Counted from the first letter of the stretch, positions 8,277-16,784 are shown. The stretch: 64,000 nucleotides of DNA from Ferruginibacter yonginensis (GCF_042651465.1 NZ_JBHSCZ010000001.1:1054001-1118000); one strand, 5' to 3'. Numbers and translations: made by a program. Notes: generated from the letters alone by a model not told the origin.

Positions 8277-9374
8277 ATGACAAACGAAGCTATATTAAAA
8301 GCATTGAGTAATGTGGAGGAGCCTGATTTAGGGAAAGATTTAGTAACCTTAAATATGGTACAAAATGTTGTTATTGATGGCAATAATGTTTCATTTACAG
8401 TGGTACTTACAACGCCTGCCTGTCCAATGAAAGATCATATTCAAAATGCTTGTATTAATGCAGTAAAAATTTTGGTAAACAAAGAGGCTAACGTTACCGT
8501 AAATTTTACCAGCAATACCACTAGTAACCGTACTGATGCTAAAACATTGCTGAGCGGTGTTAAAAATATCATTGCTGTAGTGAGTGGTAAAGGTGGTGTG
8601 GGTAAAAGTACTGTTTCTGCCAACTTAGCCCTTGCACTTGCGGCGGATGGTGCTAAAGTAGGCTTAATGGATGCTGATATTTATGGACCAAGCCAACATA
8701 TTATGTTTGGTGTACGTGGCGAACGACCAATGATGAAAGATAATGGCGACGGAAAAGGCCTTATTGTACCAATGGAACGCTTTGGCATTAAAGTAATGAG
8801 CATTGGTTTGTTGATAGATGAAAAGCAAGCCGTTGTTTGGCGTGGGCCCATGGTGAGCAGTGCTATTAGACAATTTGTAAGTGATGTTGATTGGGGTGAA
8901 CTCGATTACCTTATTATTGATATGCCACCCGGCACTGGCGATATACATTTAACCATTGTACAAACCGTACCAGTTACAGGTGTTATTGTTGTAACAACTC
9001 CACAATTGGTTGCACTTGCCGATGCTAAAAAAGGTATTGCTATGTTCTCTCAAGCGCAACTAAAAGTACCAGTAATTGGCTTGGTTGAAAACATGAGCTA
9101 TTTTACCCCAGCAGAGTTACCCGATAACAAATATTACTTATTCGGAAAAGATGGTGGCAAGCATTTAGCTGAAGAGTTTGATATTCCTTTTCTCGGACAA
9201 ATACCTATTGTACAAAGCATTAGAGAAGGGGGCGATATTGGCGTACCTATTATGGTGAGTGATGATGTTATTACCAAAAAAGCATTTGAAAATTTTGGAC
9301 ACAACACTGTAAGAGGCATCGCCATGCGTAACGCTAACTTACCAGCAACTGAAATTCAAGAAATTTTGGAGTAA
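8277..9374 (+). CDS. apbC: Mrp/ApbC-family iron-sulfur cluster carrier ATPase
   Basis: A 365-residue P-loop NTPase. Residues about 1-75 are a MIP18/DUF59-type domain (ALSNVEEPDLGKDLVTLNMV, PACPMKD). The Mrp domain follows, with the deviant Walker A VVSGKGGVGKSTVS near residue 103, MDADIYGPSQ, the Walker B-like YLIIDMPPGTGDIHLT, and the QTVPVTGVIVVTTPQ segment. Homologues bind and transfer 4Fe-4S clusters. The usual CxxC pair for bridging clusters is not evident in the C-terminal region of this copy, as is often so in this branch (memory). Single gene with its own promoter. Confidence 0.93.
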   Translation: MTNEAILKALSNVEEPDLGKDLVTLNMVQNVVIDGNNVSFTVVLTTPACPMKDHIQNACINAVKILVNKEANVTVNFTSNTTSNRTDAKTLLSGVKNIIAVVSGKGGVGKSTVSANLALALAADGAKVGLMDADIYGPSQHIMFGVRGERPMMKDNGDGKGLIVPMERFGIKVMSIGLLIDEKQAVVWRGPMVSSAIRQFVSDVDWGELDYLIIDMPPGTGDIHLTIVQTVPVTGVIVVTTPQLVALADAKKGIAMFSQAQLKVPVIGLVENMSYFTPAELPDNKYYLFGKDGGKHLAEEFDIPFLGQIPIVQSIREGGDIGVPIMVSDDVITKKAFENFGHNTVRGIAMRNANLPATEIQEILE

Positions 9375-9390
9375 ATTTTTTATTTTTTTT

Positions 9391-9499
9391 GGAGCAGCAG
9401 CGGGGGAACTATTGGCAACAGTGGTCCCCCGCTATTCGTTTCAGCCATGCCGCTTAAGGCGGCTGGCTTTCACTGCTATCGGGGCTAGGCGGAGCAGCA
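9391..9499. repeat. GC-rich palindromic element E2 flanked by 9-bp direct repeats
   Basis: GGAGCAGCA occurs at 9391-9399 and again at 9491-9499. Between them lie a perfect stem, AGCGGGGGA (9399-9407) with TCCCCCGCT (9425-9433), and a second nested inverted repeat, AGCC..GCCGC / GCGGC..GGCT (9443-9468). It is GC-rich in an AT-rich spacer, with no ORF. The direct repeats could be a target-site duplication or part of the element. Confidence 0.55.
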
Positions 9500-9556
9500 A
9501 ACCATTTTTCAACTTTAAATGTGCTATGTATATTTTTTAAAACTACTCGTAGTTGG

Positions 9557-9564
9557 TACCTTTA
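9557..9564 (+). promoter_or_regulatory. Possible -7 element TACCTTTA for the GDPD operon
   Basis: A TAnnTTTG variant (final A), 31 bp before the start of the glycerophosphodiesterase gene; the same TACCTTTA sequence is used before ftsK. Confidence 0.35.
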
Positions 9565-9594
9565 CAACATCAATAAAACAGCTAACCACTTACA

Positions 9595-10506
9595 ATGACG
9601 AATAAGTTTTTTATCCTCATCATTATCTGCAGCATGTTAGCCTGTAATGCTACCAAAAATATTCAGCAACAATCATTAAAAAATATAGATAAACAAGGCC
9701 ACCGAGGTTGCAGAGGTTTAATGCCAGAAAATACCATCAGCGCAATGTTTAAAGCCATTGATGCTGGCGTTAATACGCTTGAAATGGATGTTGTATTTAC
9801 CAAAGATGCTGTTGCCATTGTATCACATGAGCCTTTCTTTAACCACGAAATTACCACACTACCCAACGGACAATTTGTTGATGAGGCCAAAGAAAAAAAC
9901 TACAATATTTTCAAGATGACTTTTGCTGAAACACAGCGGTACGATGTAGGTTTAAAACCACACCCTCGTTTTGCACAACAACAAAAATTAGCAACAACAA
10001 AGCCAGCTTTAGCTTCTTTAATTGATAGCGTTGAAGCTTATACCGAACAAAAAAAATTACCTTCAGTTTATTATAATATTGAAACCAAAACAACACCAGC
10101 AACCGATAATATTTTTCACCCAGCACCTGCAGTTTTTGTATCGCAATTAATGAAAGTAATTATCAATAAACATATTGAAACAAGGGTTATCATTCAATCG
10201 TTTGACAGGCGTACATTACAATATTTACATCAGCATTATCCTACCATTAAAACAGCTTTATTGATAGAAGCGTTTGATAAAAACAGTTTTAGAAAACAAA
10301 TAAAAGATTTGGGCTTTACGCCTACTATATATAGTCCTGAACAAGCACTGGTAAATGAAAATTTAATTGCGGCTTGTCATAAAGCAGGCATTAAAATAAT
10401 ACCTTGGACCATCAACGATAAAGCCACCATTCAACAATTTATTAAATTAGGAGTTGATGGTATTATTACAGATTACCCCAACATATTCAACGAAATAAAA
10501 AATTAA
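9595..10506 (+). CDS. Glycerophosphodiester phosphodiesterase, lipoprotein
   Basis: A 303-residue lipoprotein: signal peptide with lipobox SMLAC (Cys near residue 17). The GDPD TIM-barrel signatures are QGHRGCRGLMPENTISAM (catalytic His and Arg, ENT), LEMDVVFTKDAVAIVSHEP (metal-binding E and D, second His) and, near the end, WTINDKATIQQFIKLGVDGIITDYP. It should hydrolyse glycerophosphodiesters from lipid turnover to glycerol-3-phosphate in the periplasm. It is the first gene of a tight operon with kynU (11-bp gap), the PaiB-like gene, pyrF and a thioredoxin-like gene. Confidence 0.92.
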   Translation: MTNKFFILIIICSMLACNATKNIQQQSLKNIDKQGHRGCRGLMPENTISAMFKAIDAGVNTLEMDVVFTKDAVAIVSHEPFFNHEITTLPNGQFVDEAKEKNYNIFKMTFAETQRYDVGLKPHPRFAQQQKLATTKPALASLIDSVEAYTEQKKLPSVYYNIETKTTPATDNIFHPAPAVFVSQLMKVIINKHIETRVIIQSFDRRTLQYLHQHYPTIKTALLIEAFDKNSFRKQIKDLGFTPTIYSPEQALVNENLIAACHKAGIKIIPWTINDKATIQQFIKLGVDGIITDYPNIFNEIKN

Positions 10507-10517
10507 ACTATACCACA

Positions 10518-11789
10518 ATGCAGCATGAATTTTCATTAGACTATGCCAAACATTTAGATGATAAAGATGCATTAAAACAATACCGCAATAAATTTTATAT
10601 ACCCTATGTAGGCGATAAAGAAGCTATTTATTTTTTAGGCAACTCATTAGGCTTGCAACCCAAAACAGCGCAAGATGAAGTGTTGAATGTAATGGAAAAT
10701 TGGGCCAACTTTGGTGTTGAAGGTTTTTTTATGGGTGAAGATCCATGGTTAAACTACCACAAAACATTATCGCCTATTTTAAGTGATATTGTTGGTGCTT
10801 TGCCGCATGAAATTGTTACCATGAACCACCTTACGGTAAACCTGCATTTATTAATGATTTCATTTTACCGACCTACAGCAACCCGTTATAAAATTATTTG
10901 TGAAGCCAAAGCATTTCCATCTGATCAATATGCATTTCAATCGCAAGTAAAATTGCATGGCTTTAACCCTGCCGATGCTATAATAGAAGTACACCCAAAA
11001 CCCGGCACTCATTTAATAACCAAAGATGATATTTTAGCAACTATTGAAGCACATAAAGACAGTGTGGCGTTAGTATTATTTAGTGGGGTTAATTATTTTA
11101 CCGGACAAGTTTTTGATATAGAAACCATCACCAAAGCAGCTCACCAAGCAGGCGCTAAAGCAGGGTTCGATTTAGCACATGCTGCTGGTAACATTGCTTT
11201 ACAATTACACCAATGGAATGTTGATTTTGCTTGCTGGTGCAATTACAAATATTTAAACAGTGGCCCAGGAAGCATTGCTGGCGCTTATATTCACGAAAAA
11301 CATTTAAGTGATACCAATTTACAACGTTTAGAAGGCTGGTGGGGTAACGATGAAAAAAATCGTTTTAAAATGGAGCCAACTTTTACCCCTTCACCCAATG
11401 CCGAAGCTTGGCAAATGAGTACTGCACCTATGTTGTTATTGGCAACACACAAAGCATCATTAAATATTTATAAAGAAGTTGGTTTTAATAATTTGGTTGC
11501 AAAAAGCCAACAATTGAGCAGCTTTATGTTTTATGTTTTAGATACTATAAATACCGATGGTAAATACTTTAAAATAATTACACCAACCAACCCTAATGAA
11601 CGAGGCTGCCAAGTTTCTATTATAGTAAATGCTGATGCTAAAGCTGTTTTCGATAAACTACTTCCTAATGGTATTTTTGCTGATTGGAGAGAGCCAAATG
11701 TAATAAGAGTAGCCGCTGTACCCATGTACAACAGCTTTGAAGATATTTATTTGTTTGGTATTACTTTACATAAACTATTGGCACAATAA
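10518..11789 (+). CDS. kynU: Kynureninase
   Basis: A 423-residue PLP enzyme that cleaves kynurenine or 3-hydroxykynurenine to anthranilate (or its 3-hydroxy form) and alanine. Recognised by FYIPYVGDKEAIYFLGNSLGLQP at the N-terminus, DPWLNYH, FDLAHAAGNIALQLHQWNVDFACWCNYKYLNSGPGS (the Lys of NYKYLN carries PLP), and the EGWWGND segment. The length is usual for the family. Its stop codon overlaps the next ATG by one base (TAATG). No other kynurenine-pathway gene lies in the window. Confidence 0.96.
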   Translation: MQHEFSLDYAKHLDDKDALKQYRNKFYIPYVGDKEAIYFLGNSLGLQPKTAQDEVLNVMENWANFGVEGFFMGEDPWLNYHKTLSPILSDIVGALPHEIVTMNHLTVNLHLLMISFYRPTATRYKIICEAKAFPSDQYAFQSQVKLHGFNPADAIIEVHPKPGTHLITKDDILATIEAHKDSVALVLFSGVNYFTGQVFDIETITKAAHQAGAKAGFDLAHAAGNIALQLHQWNVDFACWCNYKYLNSGPGSIAGAYIHEKHLSDTNLQRLEGWWGNDEKNRFKMEPTFTPSPNAEAWQMSTAPMLLLATHKASLNIYKEVGFNNLVAKSQQLSSFMFYVLDTINTDGKYFKIITPTNPNERGCQVSIIVNADAKAVFDKLLPNGIFADWREPNVIRVAAVPMYNSFEDIYLFGITLHKLLAQ

Positions 11790-12403
11790 TGTATAAAGTA
11801 CATCCCTTTGTTGAAAATAATGAAGCACTAATACTAAGCATTGCTGATGAAATAGGTATTGCCTTTGTGGGTGCAAGTATAGGTACAAACATTGCAGGTA
11901 CACACCTGCCGTTGAGCATAAAAAAACAAGCGGACCAAATTATTTTTTCAGGCCATTTAATGAAGCAAACAGATCATCATAAAGCTTTTGAAAATACCCC
12001 TGAAGTGCTAGTAGTTTATAGCAGTCCGAGTGCGGTTATTGATGCCAATTGGTATGCATCGCCTTCGCAAGCAAGCACTATCAATTATATTGCTATTCAT
12101 GCTAAGGGTACCATACATTTTAAAGATGAGGCAGGTACTTATGAAGCCATCAAAGCTATTACCAATCAACATATCAACAGTAATAGCAATGCAGGTTTTG
12201 AGCAAATACCCACTTCTTATTTACAACAACATGTAAAAGCTATTGTTGCTTTTGAAATTGAAGTAAAGCAAATAGATGCTGTGTTTAAACTAAGTCAAAA
12301 TAAAACATTGGCTGAACAGCAAAACATTATTCAACAACTAAAATTACGTAACCATTTGGGCGATGCTTACATTGCCCAAAAAATGGAAACGCTTATTCAA
12401 TAA
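11789..12403 (+). CDS. PaiB-like FMN-binding family protein
   Basis: A 204-residue protein with PaiB/FMN_bind_2 features: MYKVHPFVENNEALIL at the N-terminus, GTHLPLSI, FSGHLMKQTDHHKAF, VLVVYSSPSAVIDANWYAS, YLQQHVKAIVAFEIEV, and a C-terminal KLSQNKTLAEQQNIIQQL motif. The family has a split-barrel flavin-binding fold; Bacillus PaiB is described as a negative regulator, but there is no DNA-binding helix-turn-helix here and an oxidoreductase or heme/flavin role is equally possible. It is translationally coupled to kynU (1-bp overlap), which suggests a link with kynurenine metabolism (inference). Confidence 0.85.
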   Translation: MYKVHPFVENNEALILSIADEIGIAFVGASIGTNIAGTHLPLSIKKQADQIIFSGHLMKQTDHHKAFENTPEVLVVYSSPSAVIDANWYASPSQASTINYIAIHAKGTIHFKDEAGTYEAIKAITNQHINSNSNAGFEQIPTSYLQQHVKAIVAFEIEVKQIDAVFKLSQNKTLAEQQNIIQQLKLRNHLGDAYIAQKMETLIQ

Positions 12404-12408
12404 AACGT

Positions 12409-13224
12409 ATGCATCGTAATATTTTAATAGAACAAATAAGGCAAAAAAAGTCATATTTATGCGTAGGGCTCGATAGTGAGTTGAATAAACTACCTGCACA
12501 TTTGCAACATCAAAAAGATGGTATTATACAATTCAATAAAGCGATTATTGATGCTACAAAAGACTTTTGTGTTAGCTACAAAATAAATACCGCTTTTTAC
12601 GAAGCCCTTGGCACCAAAGGTTGGGAAGCCATGGAAGCAACAGTTGATTATATACCTGATACTCATTTAAAAATTGCTGATGCCAAACGTGGCGATATTG
12701 GCAATACATCTTCTCAATACGCAAAAGCGTTTTTTGAAACCATTCCTTTTGATGCGATAACAGTAGCACCATATATGGGAGAAGATAGTATACGTCCGTT
12801 TTTAGCATACGAAAACAAATGGACCATTGTATTAGGATTAACCAGTAACAAAGGCGCTGCTGATTTTGAATTACAACGTATTCGAACTGCCGAAGCTGAA
12901 CAATATTTATACCAAAATGTTTTACAAACAGTTAGTAAATGGGGTACGCCTCAAAATTTAATGTTTGTAACAGGCGCAACGCAAGCAAGTGAATTGGCTA
13001 ATATCAGAAAAATAATACCTGAACATTTTTTGTTAGTACCAGGCGTAGGATTTCAAGGTGGCAGTTTAGAAGAAGTAAGCAAATATGGCTTAAACGATGA
13101 TATAGGTTTGCTAGTCAATGCAAGTAGAGCCATTATTTTTGCTGGGGCTGATGAAAATTTTGCGGCGGAAGCACAGGCCATTGCAAAACAATATCAACAA
13201 GAAATGGCTTTATATATTTCTTAA
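12409..13224 (+). CDS. pyrF: Orotidine 5'-phosphate decarboxylase (type 2)
   Basis: A 271-residue enzyme for the last step of UMP synthesis. It carries YLCVGLDSELNKLP, FKINTAFYE-type SYKINTAFYEALG, the catalytic DAKRGDIGNTSSQYAKAFF, TVAPYMGEDSIRPF, and the phosphate-binding VPGVGFQGGS and NASRAIIFAG segments. Its length places it in the longer type 2 family found in Bacteroidota and actinobacteria. It lies 5 bp after the PaiB-like gene in the GDPD-kynU operon; the metabolic link is not obvious. Confidence 0.96.
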   Translation: MHRNILIEQIRQKKSYLCVGLDSELNKLPAHLQHQKDGIIQFNKAIIDATKDFCVSYKINTAFYEALGTKGWEAMEATVDYIPDTHLKIADAKRGDIGNTSSQYAKAFFETIPFDAITVAPYMGEDSIRPFLAYENKWTIVLGLTSNKGAADFELQRIRTAEAEQYLYQNVLQTVSKWGTPQNLMFVTGATQASELANIRKIIPEHFLLVPGVGFQGGSLEEVSKYGLNDDIGLLVNASRAIIFAGADENFAAEAQAIAKQYQQEMALYIS

Positions 13225-13234
13225 AAATTAGACC

Positions 13235-13759
13235 ATGAAAAAAATATTTTTAATTGCACTAGTACTATTAGTTGGCTATAATTGTTTTGCTCAAAAACCT
13301 TTACCAGCAAATACAATATTACAATCAGCTTATAAAAAAGCAGCTCAACAAAACAAAAAAGTATTTTTAATATTTCATGCTAGTTGGTGTGGTTGGTGCA
13401 AAAAACTAGATGCTTCTATGAACGATAGTAGCACTAAGAAAATTTTTGATGCGTACTTTGTAACTGTTCACCTTACTGTGCAAGAAACACCCAATAAAAA
13501 ATATTTAGAAAACAAAGGGGCAGATGCTGTGCTTCAACAATTTAAAGCTACCGATGCCGGCTTACCTTTTTTTGTTATACTTGATAGTAAGGGCAACAAA
13601 TTGGGCGACAGTTTTGTAAACAACGAAAACATGGGTTGTCCTGCACAAAAAAATGAAGTAGAAAATTTCATTGCTTTGTTACAAAAAACTACAACGATAC
13701 AAAAACCAGCAACAGCAATTATTTATAATCGATTTATTAAAAACCAACCTCCAAAATAG
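13235..13759 (+). CDS. Secreted thioredoxin-fold protein
   Basis: A 174-residue protein with a signal peptide (IFLIALVLLVGYNCFAQ) and a thioredoxin-like domain with active-site WCGWCKK (residues about 51-57) after FLIFHASWCG. The pattern fits periplasmic thioredoxin_7-type proteins that reduce or exchange disulfides. It is the last gene of the GDPD-kynU-paiB-pyrF-trx operon, 10 bp after pyrF. Its 3' end overlaps the convergent GDSL gene by 23 bp, so no terminator separates the two. Confidence 0.88.
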   Translation: MKKIFLIALVLLVGYNCFAQKPLPANTILQSAYKKAAQQNKKVFLIFHASWCGWCKKLDASMNDSSTKKIFDAYFVTVHLTVQETPNKKYLENKGADAVLQQFKATDAGLPFFVILDSKGNKLGDSFVNNENMGCPAQKNEVENFIALLQKTTTIQKPATAIIYNRFIKNQPPK

Positions 13760-14339
13760 TTTGCGCTAAAGTATTGGCCCATTTTTGATACGCCAACTTT
13801 GAAGGGTGCAAGCCATCACTAGCAACCATATCAACATTGGCAGCATCAGCTCGTAACGTTGTTGTAATATCGATATAATAACACCCATGTAAATCTGCAA
13901 GTTGCTTGCATGTACTATTAAAAGCATCAATTTCTGAAGCTATTGTTGCAACATCCCTTTCAGCAGCAAAAGGTGTTTTACCCCAATCAGGTATACTTAA
14001 TACAAATACCCTTTTAGGGTTATTACCAGCTAATTGAATAGCCGTTTGTATTAAATGATTACACTCATTTTTATATTCTTGAACACTCCTACCTCTATAT
14101 TGATTGTTTACCCCAATTAAAAGGCTCACTACATCATACGAGGGCAAAAAAATGGTTTGTTCCATACTTGCAATCAACTCATCGGTAGTCCAACCAGTTT
14201 TAGCAATAATTTCAGGTGCAAGCACTCGTACACCAGCTTTTCGTAATAATTGTACAGTTTGGTATGGATAACTCTCCGATAATAAAACAGCTTCACCAAT
14301 GGTGTAACTATCACCTAATGCTAAGTAAGATATATTCAT
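13737..14339 (-). CDS. SGNH/GDSL-family hydrolase
   Basis: A 200-residue hydrolase without a signal peptide. Block I is YLALGDSYTIGEAV (nucleophile Ser), block III is LLIGVNNQYRG (G-x-N) and block V is SDGLHPSKLAYQKWA (catalytic Asp and His). The spacing is typical of short esterases and lysophospholipase-like enzymes; the substrate is unknown. It overlaps the convergent thioredoxin gene by 23 bp. The gene follows the beta-barrel genes on the same strand, from which a terminator hairpin separates it. Confidence 0.9.
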   Translation of the reverse strand: MNISYLALGDSYTIGEAVLLSESYPYQTVQLLRKAGVRVLAPEIIAKTGWTTDELIASMEQTIFLPSYDVVSLLIGVNNQYRGRSVQEYKNECNHLIQTAIQLAGNNPKRVFVLSIPDWGKTPFAAERDVATIASEIDAFNSTCKQLADLHGCYYIDITTTLRADAANVDMVASDGLHPSKLAYQKWANTLAQTILEVGF

Positions 14340-14352
14340 ACTATAAAAATAA

Positions 14353-14379
14353 AAAAGCTACTTCATAAAAGTAGCTTTT
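14353..14379 (-). terminator. Intrinsic terminator after the first beta-barrel gene
   Basis: Stem AAAAGCTACTT / AAGTAGCTTTT with a 5-base loop, 22 bp beyond the stop codon of the gene at 14401-14901 on the minus strand. Confidence 0.7.
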
Positions 14380-14400
14380 GAAATATTTGATAAGAAAATA

Positions 14401-14901
14401 TTATTGCAAAGTATAAGCTACCCTTACACCAAATGTACCGCCTAAATCAGTATAACCAGTGTATTTCACCAAAGCATCAACTCTATCATTTACCTTAAAC
14501 CCTAAACCAGGACTGTATGTAAACTTAGCACCTGTACCATTTTGTGTAAAAACGCTTGCACCTAATTGGGCAGCACCATATAAATTAGTTGTAAAATAAT
14601 ATTTAACGCCACCTAAAAAAGGTATCACAGCAACAGAACGGAATTTGGTATTAGTACCTTTAATTTTTTTTCCTATCAATTCAACAATACCTGAATTAAA
14701 AGTAATGGCTGTATTTTCATTTGTAGCGTAATCTAATTGTGCAGTAGCGCCAATACCTATTGAATAGGGTATATTTAAATTACCAGTAGCAACAGCTAAT
14801 TCACCTCCAATACTAAATGCAAGTTTGCTATTAGTTTGTGCTTTTGTAGCTAGTGTAACCATCAATAATGCAATTACTACTAACATTGATTTCATTTTCA
14901 T
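14401..14901 (-). CDS. Outer-membrane beta-barrel protein (paralogue 1)
   Basis: A 166-residue protein with signal peptide MKMKSMLVVIALLMVTLATKAQ. It consists of alternating amphipathic beta-strands, each with Gly/aromatic turns (LAFSIGGELAVATGNLN, LDYATNENTAITFNSGIVEL, VAVIPFLGGVKYYF, YGAAQLGASVF, KFTYSPGLGFKVND, DALVKYTGY), and ends in the typical barrel-closing FGVRVAYTLQ. It is closely similar, strand by strand, to the next gene upstream (15073-15606), so the pair is a tandem duplication. Function unknown; it probably forms an 8-strand barrel. Confidence 0.85.
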   Translation of the reverse strand: MKMKSMLVVIALLMVTLATKAQTNSKLAFSIGGELAVATGNLNIPYSIGIGATAQLDYATNENTAITFNSGIVELIGKKIKGTNTKFRSVAVIPFLGGVKYYFTTNLYGAAQLGASVFTQNGTGAKFTYSPGLGFKVNDRVDALVKYTGYTDLGGTFGVRVAYTLQ

Positions 14902-14976
14902 ATTATGCTTGTTTTGTTTAACTTAAAATGTTCCGAGTAAATGTTCAACACACTACAAGGCTATTTTTTTCGGATG

Positions 14977-14984
14977 CAAAAGTA
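14977..14984 (-). promoter_or_regulatory. -7 element TACTTTTG for beta-barrel paralogue 1
   Basis: Exact TAnnTTTG on the minus strand, 76 bp before the start codon. The paralogue upstream has the same TACTTTTG sequence. Confidence 0.55.
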
Positions 14985-15024
14985 GCTACATCAATGCTCA
15001 AAAAAAATTGTTTTTTGTTAAAAA

Positions 15025-15052
15025 CAAAGCCCTACAATGTTGTAGGGCTTTG
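15025..15052 (-). terminator. Intrinsic terminator after beta-barrel paralogue 2
   Basis: Stem CAAAGCCCTACAA / TTGTAGGGCTTTG (13 bp, 2-base loop), 21 bp beyond the stop codon. It means the two barrel genes are separate transcription units. Confidence 0.8.
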
Positions 15053-15072
15053 AAATTACTTTTTTGTAAAAA

Positions 15073-15606
15073 TTAGAAAGTATACGCAACTCTTAAACCG
15101 ATTGTGCTACTTGTGCTAGTATTTTTTTGATCGTAACCAGTGTACTTCAACAATGCATCAACGTTTTCAGAAAACTTGTAACCGATACCCGGTGCATAAG
15201 TAAAGCTAGTTTTACCATTTTTTTCAGTTGAAAATGCAGCACCTAATTGTGCAGAACCGTAAAATTGTGGAGTAAAGTTGTATCTAATACCACCCAATAC
15301 CGGAATAATGCTAAAATTTTCTGGCTTAAAAGTGATTGATCCACCTGGTACTGTAATCGTTTGTGATTTACCAGCAAAAGTTAAGTAACCTGCGTTTACA
15401 TTTAATGATAATTCTGGAGCTACTGAATAATCAGCTTGTAAACTACCACCAAAACCTACTTTGTAGCTATCACCAAAATCACCTACCGGAGCAGCAACTT
15501 CAGCACCAATGCTAAATTTAAATGGGTTATCAACTGTTTTTTTTGTTTGCGCATTTGCGCCAATTGCAGCAGCAATTACTGCAACACTTAAAAATACTTT
15601 TTTCAT
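15073..15606 (-). CDS. Outer-membrane beta-barrel protein (paralogue 2)
   Basis: A 177-residue protein. The frame is open to 15657, but the MKKVFLSVAVIAAAIGANAQ signal peptide starts at 15606, and a promoter element (15636-15643) lies inside the upstream extension, so 15606 is the start. Strands match those of paralogue 1 (FKFSIGAEVAAPVGDF, LQADYSVAPELSLNVNAGY, SIIPVLGGIRYNF, YGSAQLGAAF, SFTYAPGIGYKFSENVDALLKYTGY, IGLRVAYTF). Predicted small porin-like barrel of unknown function. Confidence 0.87.
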   Translation of the reverse strand: MKKVFLSVAVIAAAIGANAQTKKTVDNPFKFSIGAEVAAPVGDFGDSYKVGFGGSLQADYSVAPELSLNVNAGYLTFAGKSQTITVPGGSITFKPENFSIIPVLGGIRYNFTPQFYGSAQLGAAFSTEKNGKTSFTYAPGIGYKFSENVDALLKYTGYDQKNTSTSSTIGLRVAYTF

Positions 15607-15635
15607 TTTTTTTGAGTTTTTAGTTGTTAGGGGCG

Positions 15636-15643
15636 CAAAAGTA
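15636..15643 (-). promoter_or_regulatory. -7 element TACTTTTG for beta-barrel paralogue 2
   Basis: Exact TAnnTTTG on the minus strand, 30 bp before the chosen start codon. Its position rules out the longer in-frame start at 15657. Confidence 0.55.
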
Positions 15644-15746
15644 ATAAGCTTTACCAAAAAAACTGTTGTTTAAAAGTTAAAAGATATTGCTGTTACGCCT
15701 TTATACTACACTCATTGTAAATATTATGCCAATATGATAATATAGC

Positions 15747-16688
15747 TTACAAATTATCTAACATATCCTTTGTCATATCATCTAAATTATAAGCTGCCTT
15801 CCAACCCCAATCTTTGTTAGCTACAGTATCGTCAATACTTTGAGGCCAACTGTCAGCAATAGCTTGACGTGAATCTGGTTTATAAATTGTTTTAAAATCA
15901 GGCACATACTTTTGTATAGCTGCTGTAATTTCTGCAGGCGAAAATGACATGCCTGACAAATTGTATGATGTTCTAACTTTAATATTCGATGCTGGTGCTT
16001 CCATTAATTCCACTGTAGCCCTTATGGCATCGGGCATATACATCATAGGTAAATAAGTATCTTCTTTTAAAAAACATTCGTATGTTTTATTATCTTCCTT
16101 AGCAGCATGAAAAATTTCTACTGCATAATCTGTAGTACCGCCACCAGGTTGGCTTTTATAACTGATCAACCCAGGGTATCTAATACTCCTCACATCTACC
16201 CCATACCTATTAAAGTAATAATTACACCAAAATTCACCTGCATATTTACTAATACCGTATACAGTTGTAGGTTCAATAACTGTTTGTTGCGGACAATTTA
16301 CCTTTGGTGATGTTGGTCCAAACACCGCAATACTGCTCGGCCAATACACTTTATGCAAATTTTCTTCTTTTGCAATATCTAAAACATTCAATAAGCTTTG
16401 CATGTTTAAACTCCAAGCCAAATTTGGATTTTTTTCGCCTGTTGCAGACAATATTGCCGCAAGCAAATATATTTGCGTTATGCCTTGCCTTATTACTTGT
16501 ACATGCAACATTTCTTTGTTCATTACATCTAAACTAACATAGGGCCCTGTACCTTCTAATAAGGGGTTTTGTTCTCTTAAATCGCTGGCAATAACATTGC
16601 TGTTGCCATATATTTTTCTAAGCGCCAAAGTTAGCTCTACACCAATTTGACCACTAGCACCAATTACCAAAATTTTTTCTTTAACCAT
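15747..16688 (-). CDS. L-threonine 3-dehydrogenase, epimerase/SDR type
   Basis: A 313-residue NAD-dependent extended-SDR enzyme. The frame continues upstream to 16796, but MVKEKILVIGASGQIG with the GxxGxxG fold starts at 16688, behind a promoter element. Catalytic Ser/Tyr/Lys appear as YWPSSIAVFGPTSP and TTVYGISKYAGEFWC. The segment RYPGLISYKSQPGGGTTDYAVEIFHAA is characteristic of the short-chain threonine dehydrogenases described from Flavobacterium and relatives, which oxidise threonine to 2-amino-3-ketobutyrate. The usual partner, 2-amino-3-ketobutyrate CoA ligase (kbl), is not in the window. Divergent from kdsA. Confidence 0.88.
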   Translation of the reverse strand: MVKEKILVIGASGQIGVELTLALRKIYGNSNVIASDLREQNPLLEGTGPYVSLDVMNKEMLHVQVIRQGITQIYLLAAILSATGEKNPNLAWSLNMQSLLNVLDIAKEENLHKVYWPSSIAVFGPTSPKVNCPQQTVIEPTTVYGISKYAGEFWCNYYFNRYGVDVRSIRYPGLISYKSQPGGGTTDYAVEIFHAAKEDNKTYECFLKEDTYLPMMYMPDAIRATVELMEAPASNIKVRTSYNLSGMSFSPAEITAAIQKYVPDFKTIYKPDSRQAIADSWPQSIDDTVANKDWGWKAAYNLDDMTKDMLDNL

Positions 16689-16705
16689 ATAAAAATAAAT
16701 TTCTG

Positions 16706-16713
16706 CAAATGTA
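16706..16713 (-). promoter_or_regulatory. -7 element TACATTTG for the threonine dehydrogenase gene
   Basis: Exact TAnnTTTG on the minus strand, 18 bp before the ATG; a TTTG box lies 16 bp further upstream (16730-16733). It sets the start at 16688. Confidence 0.6.
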
Positions 16714-16772
16714 GCCGTAAATGGTAGCCCAAACTTCAATTTTTGACAGGTGGAAATAAAATCATTTGCACG

Positions 16773-16780
16773 TATTTTTG
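16773..16780 (+). promoter_or_regulatory. kdsA -7 element TATTTTTG, 5 bp before the ATG
   Basis: Exact TAnnTTTG followed by CAACATG. The transcription start would fall on or next to the ATG at 16785, so the mRNA is predicted to be leaderless. It also excludes the longer TTG-initiated frame from 16743. Confidence 0.6.
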
Positions 16781-16784
16781 CAAC

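Noticed and set aside
15607..15657. Longer N-terminus for beta-barrel paralogue 2
   Set aside because: The extension would precede the signal peptide and contains the promoter -7 element.
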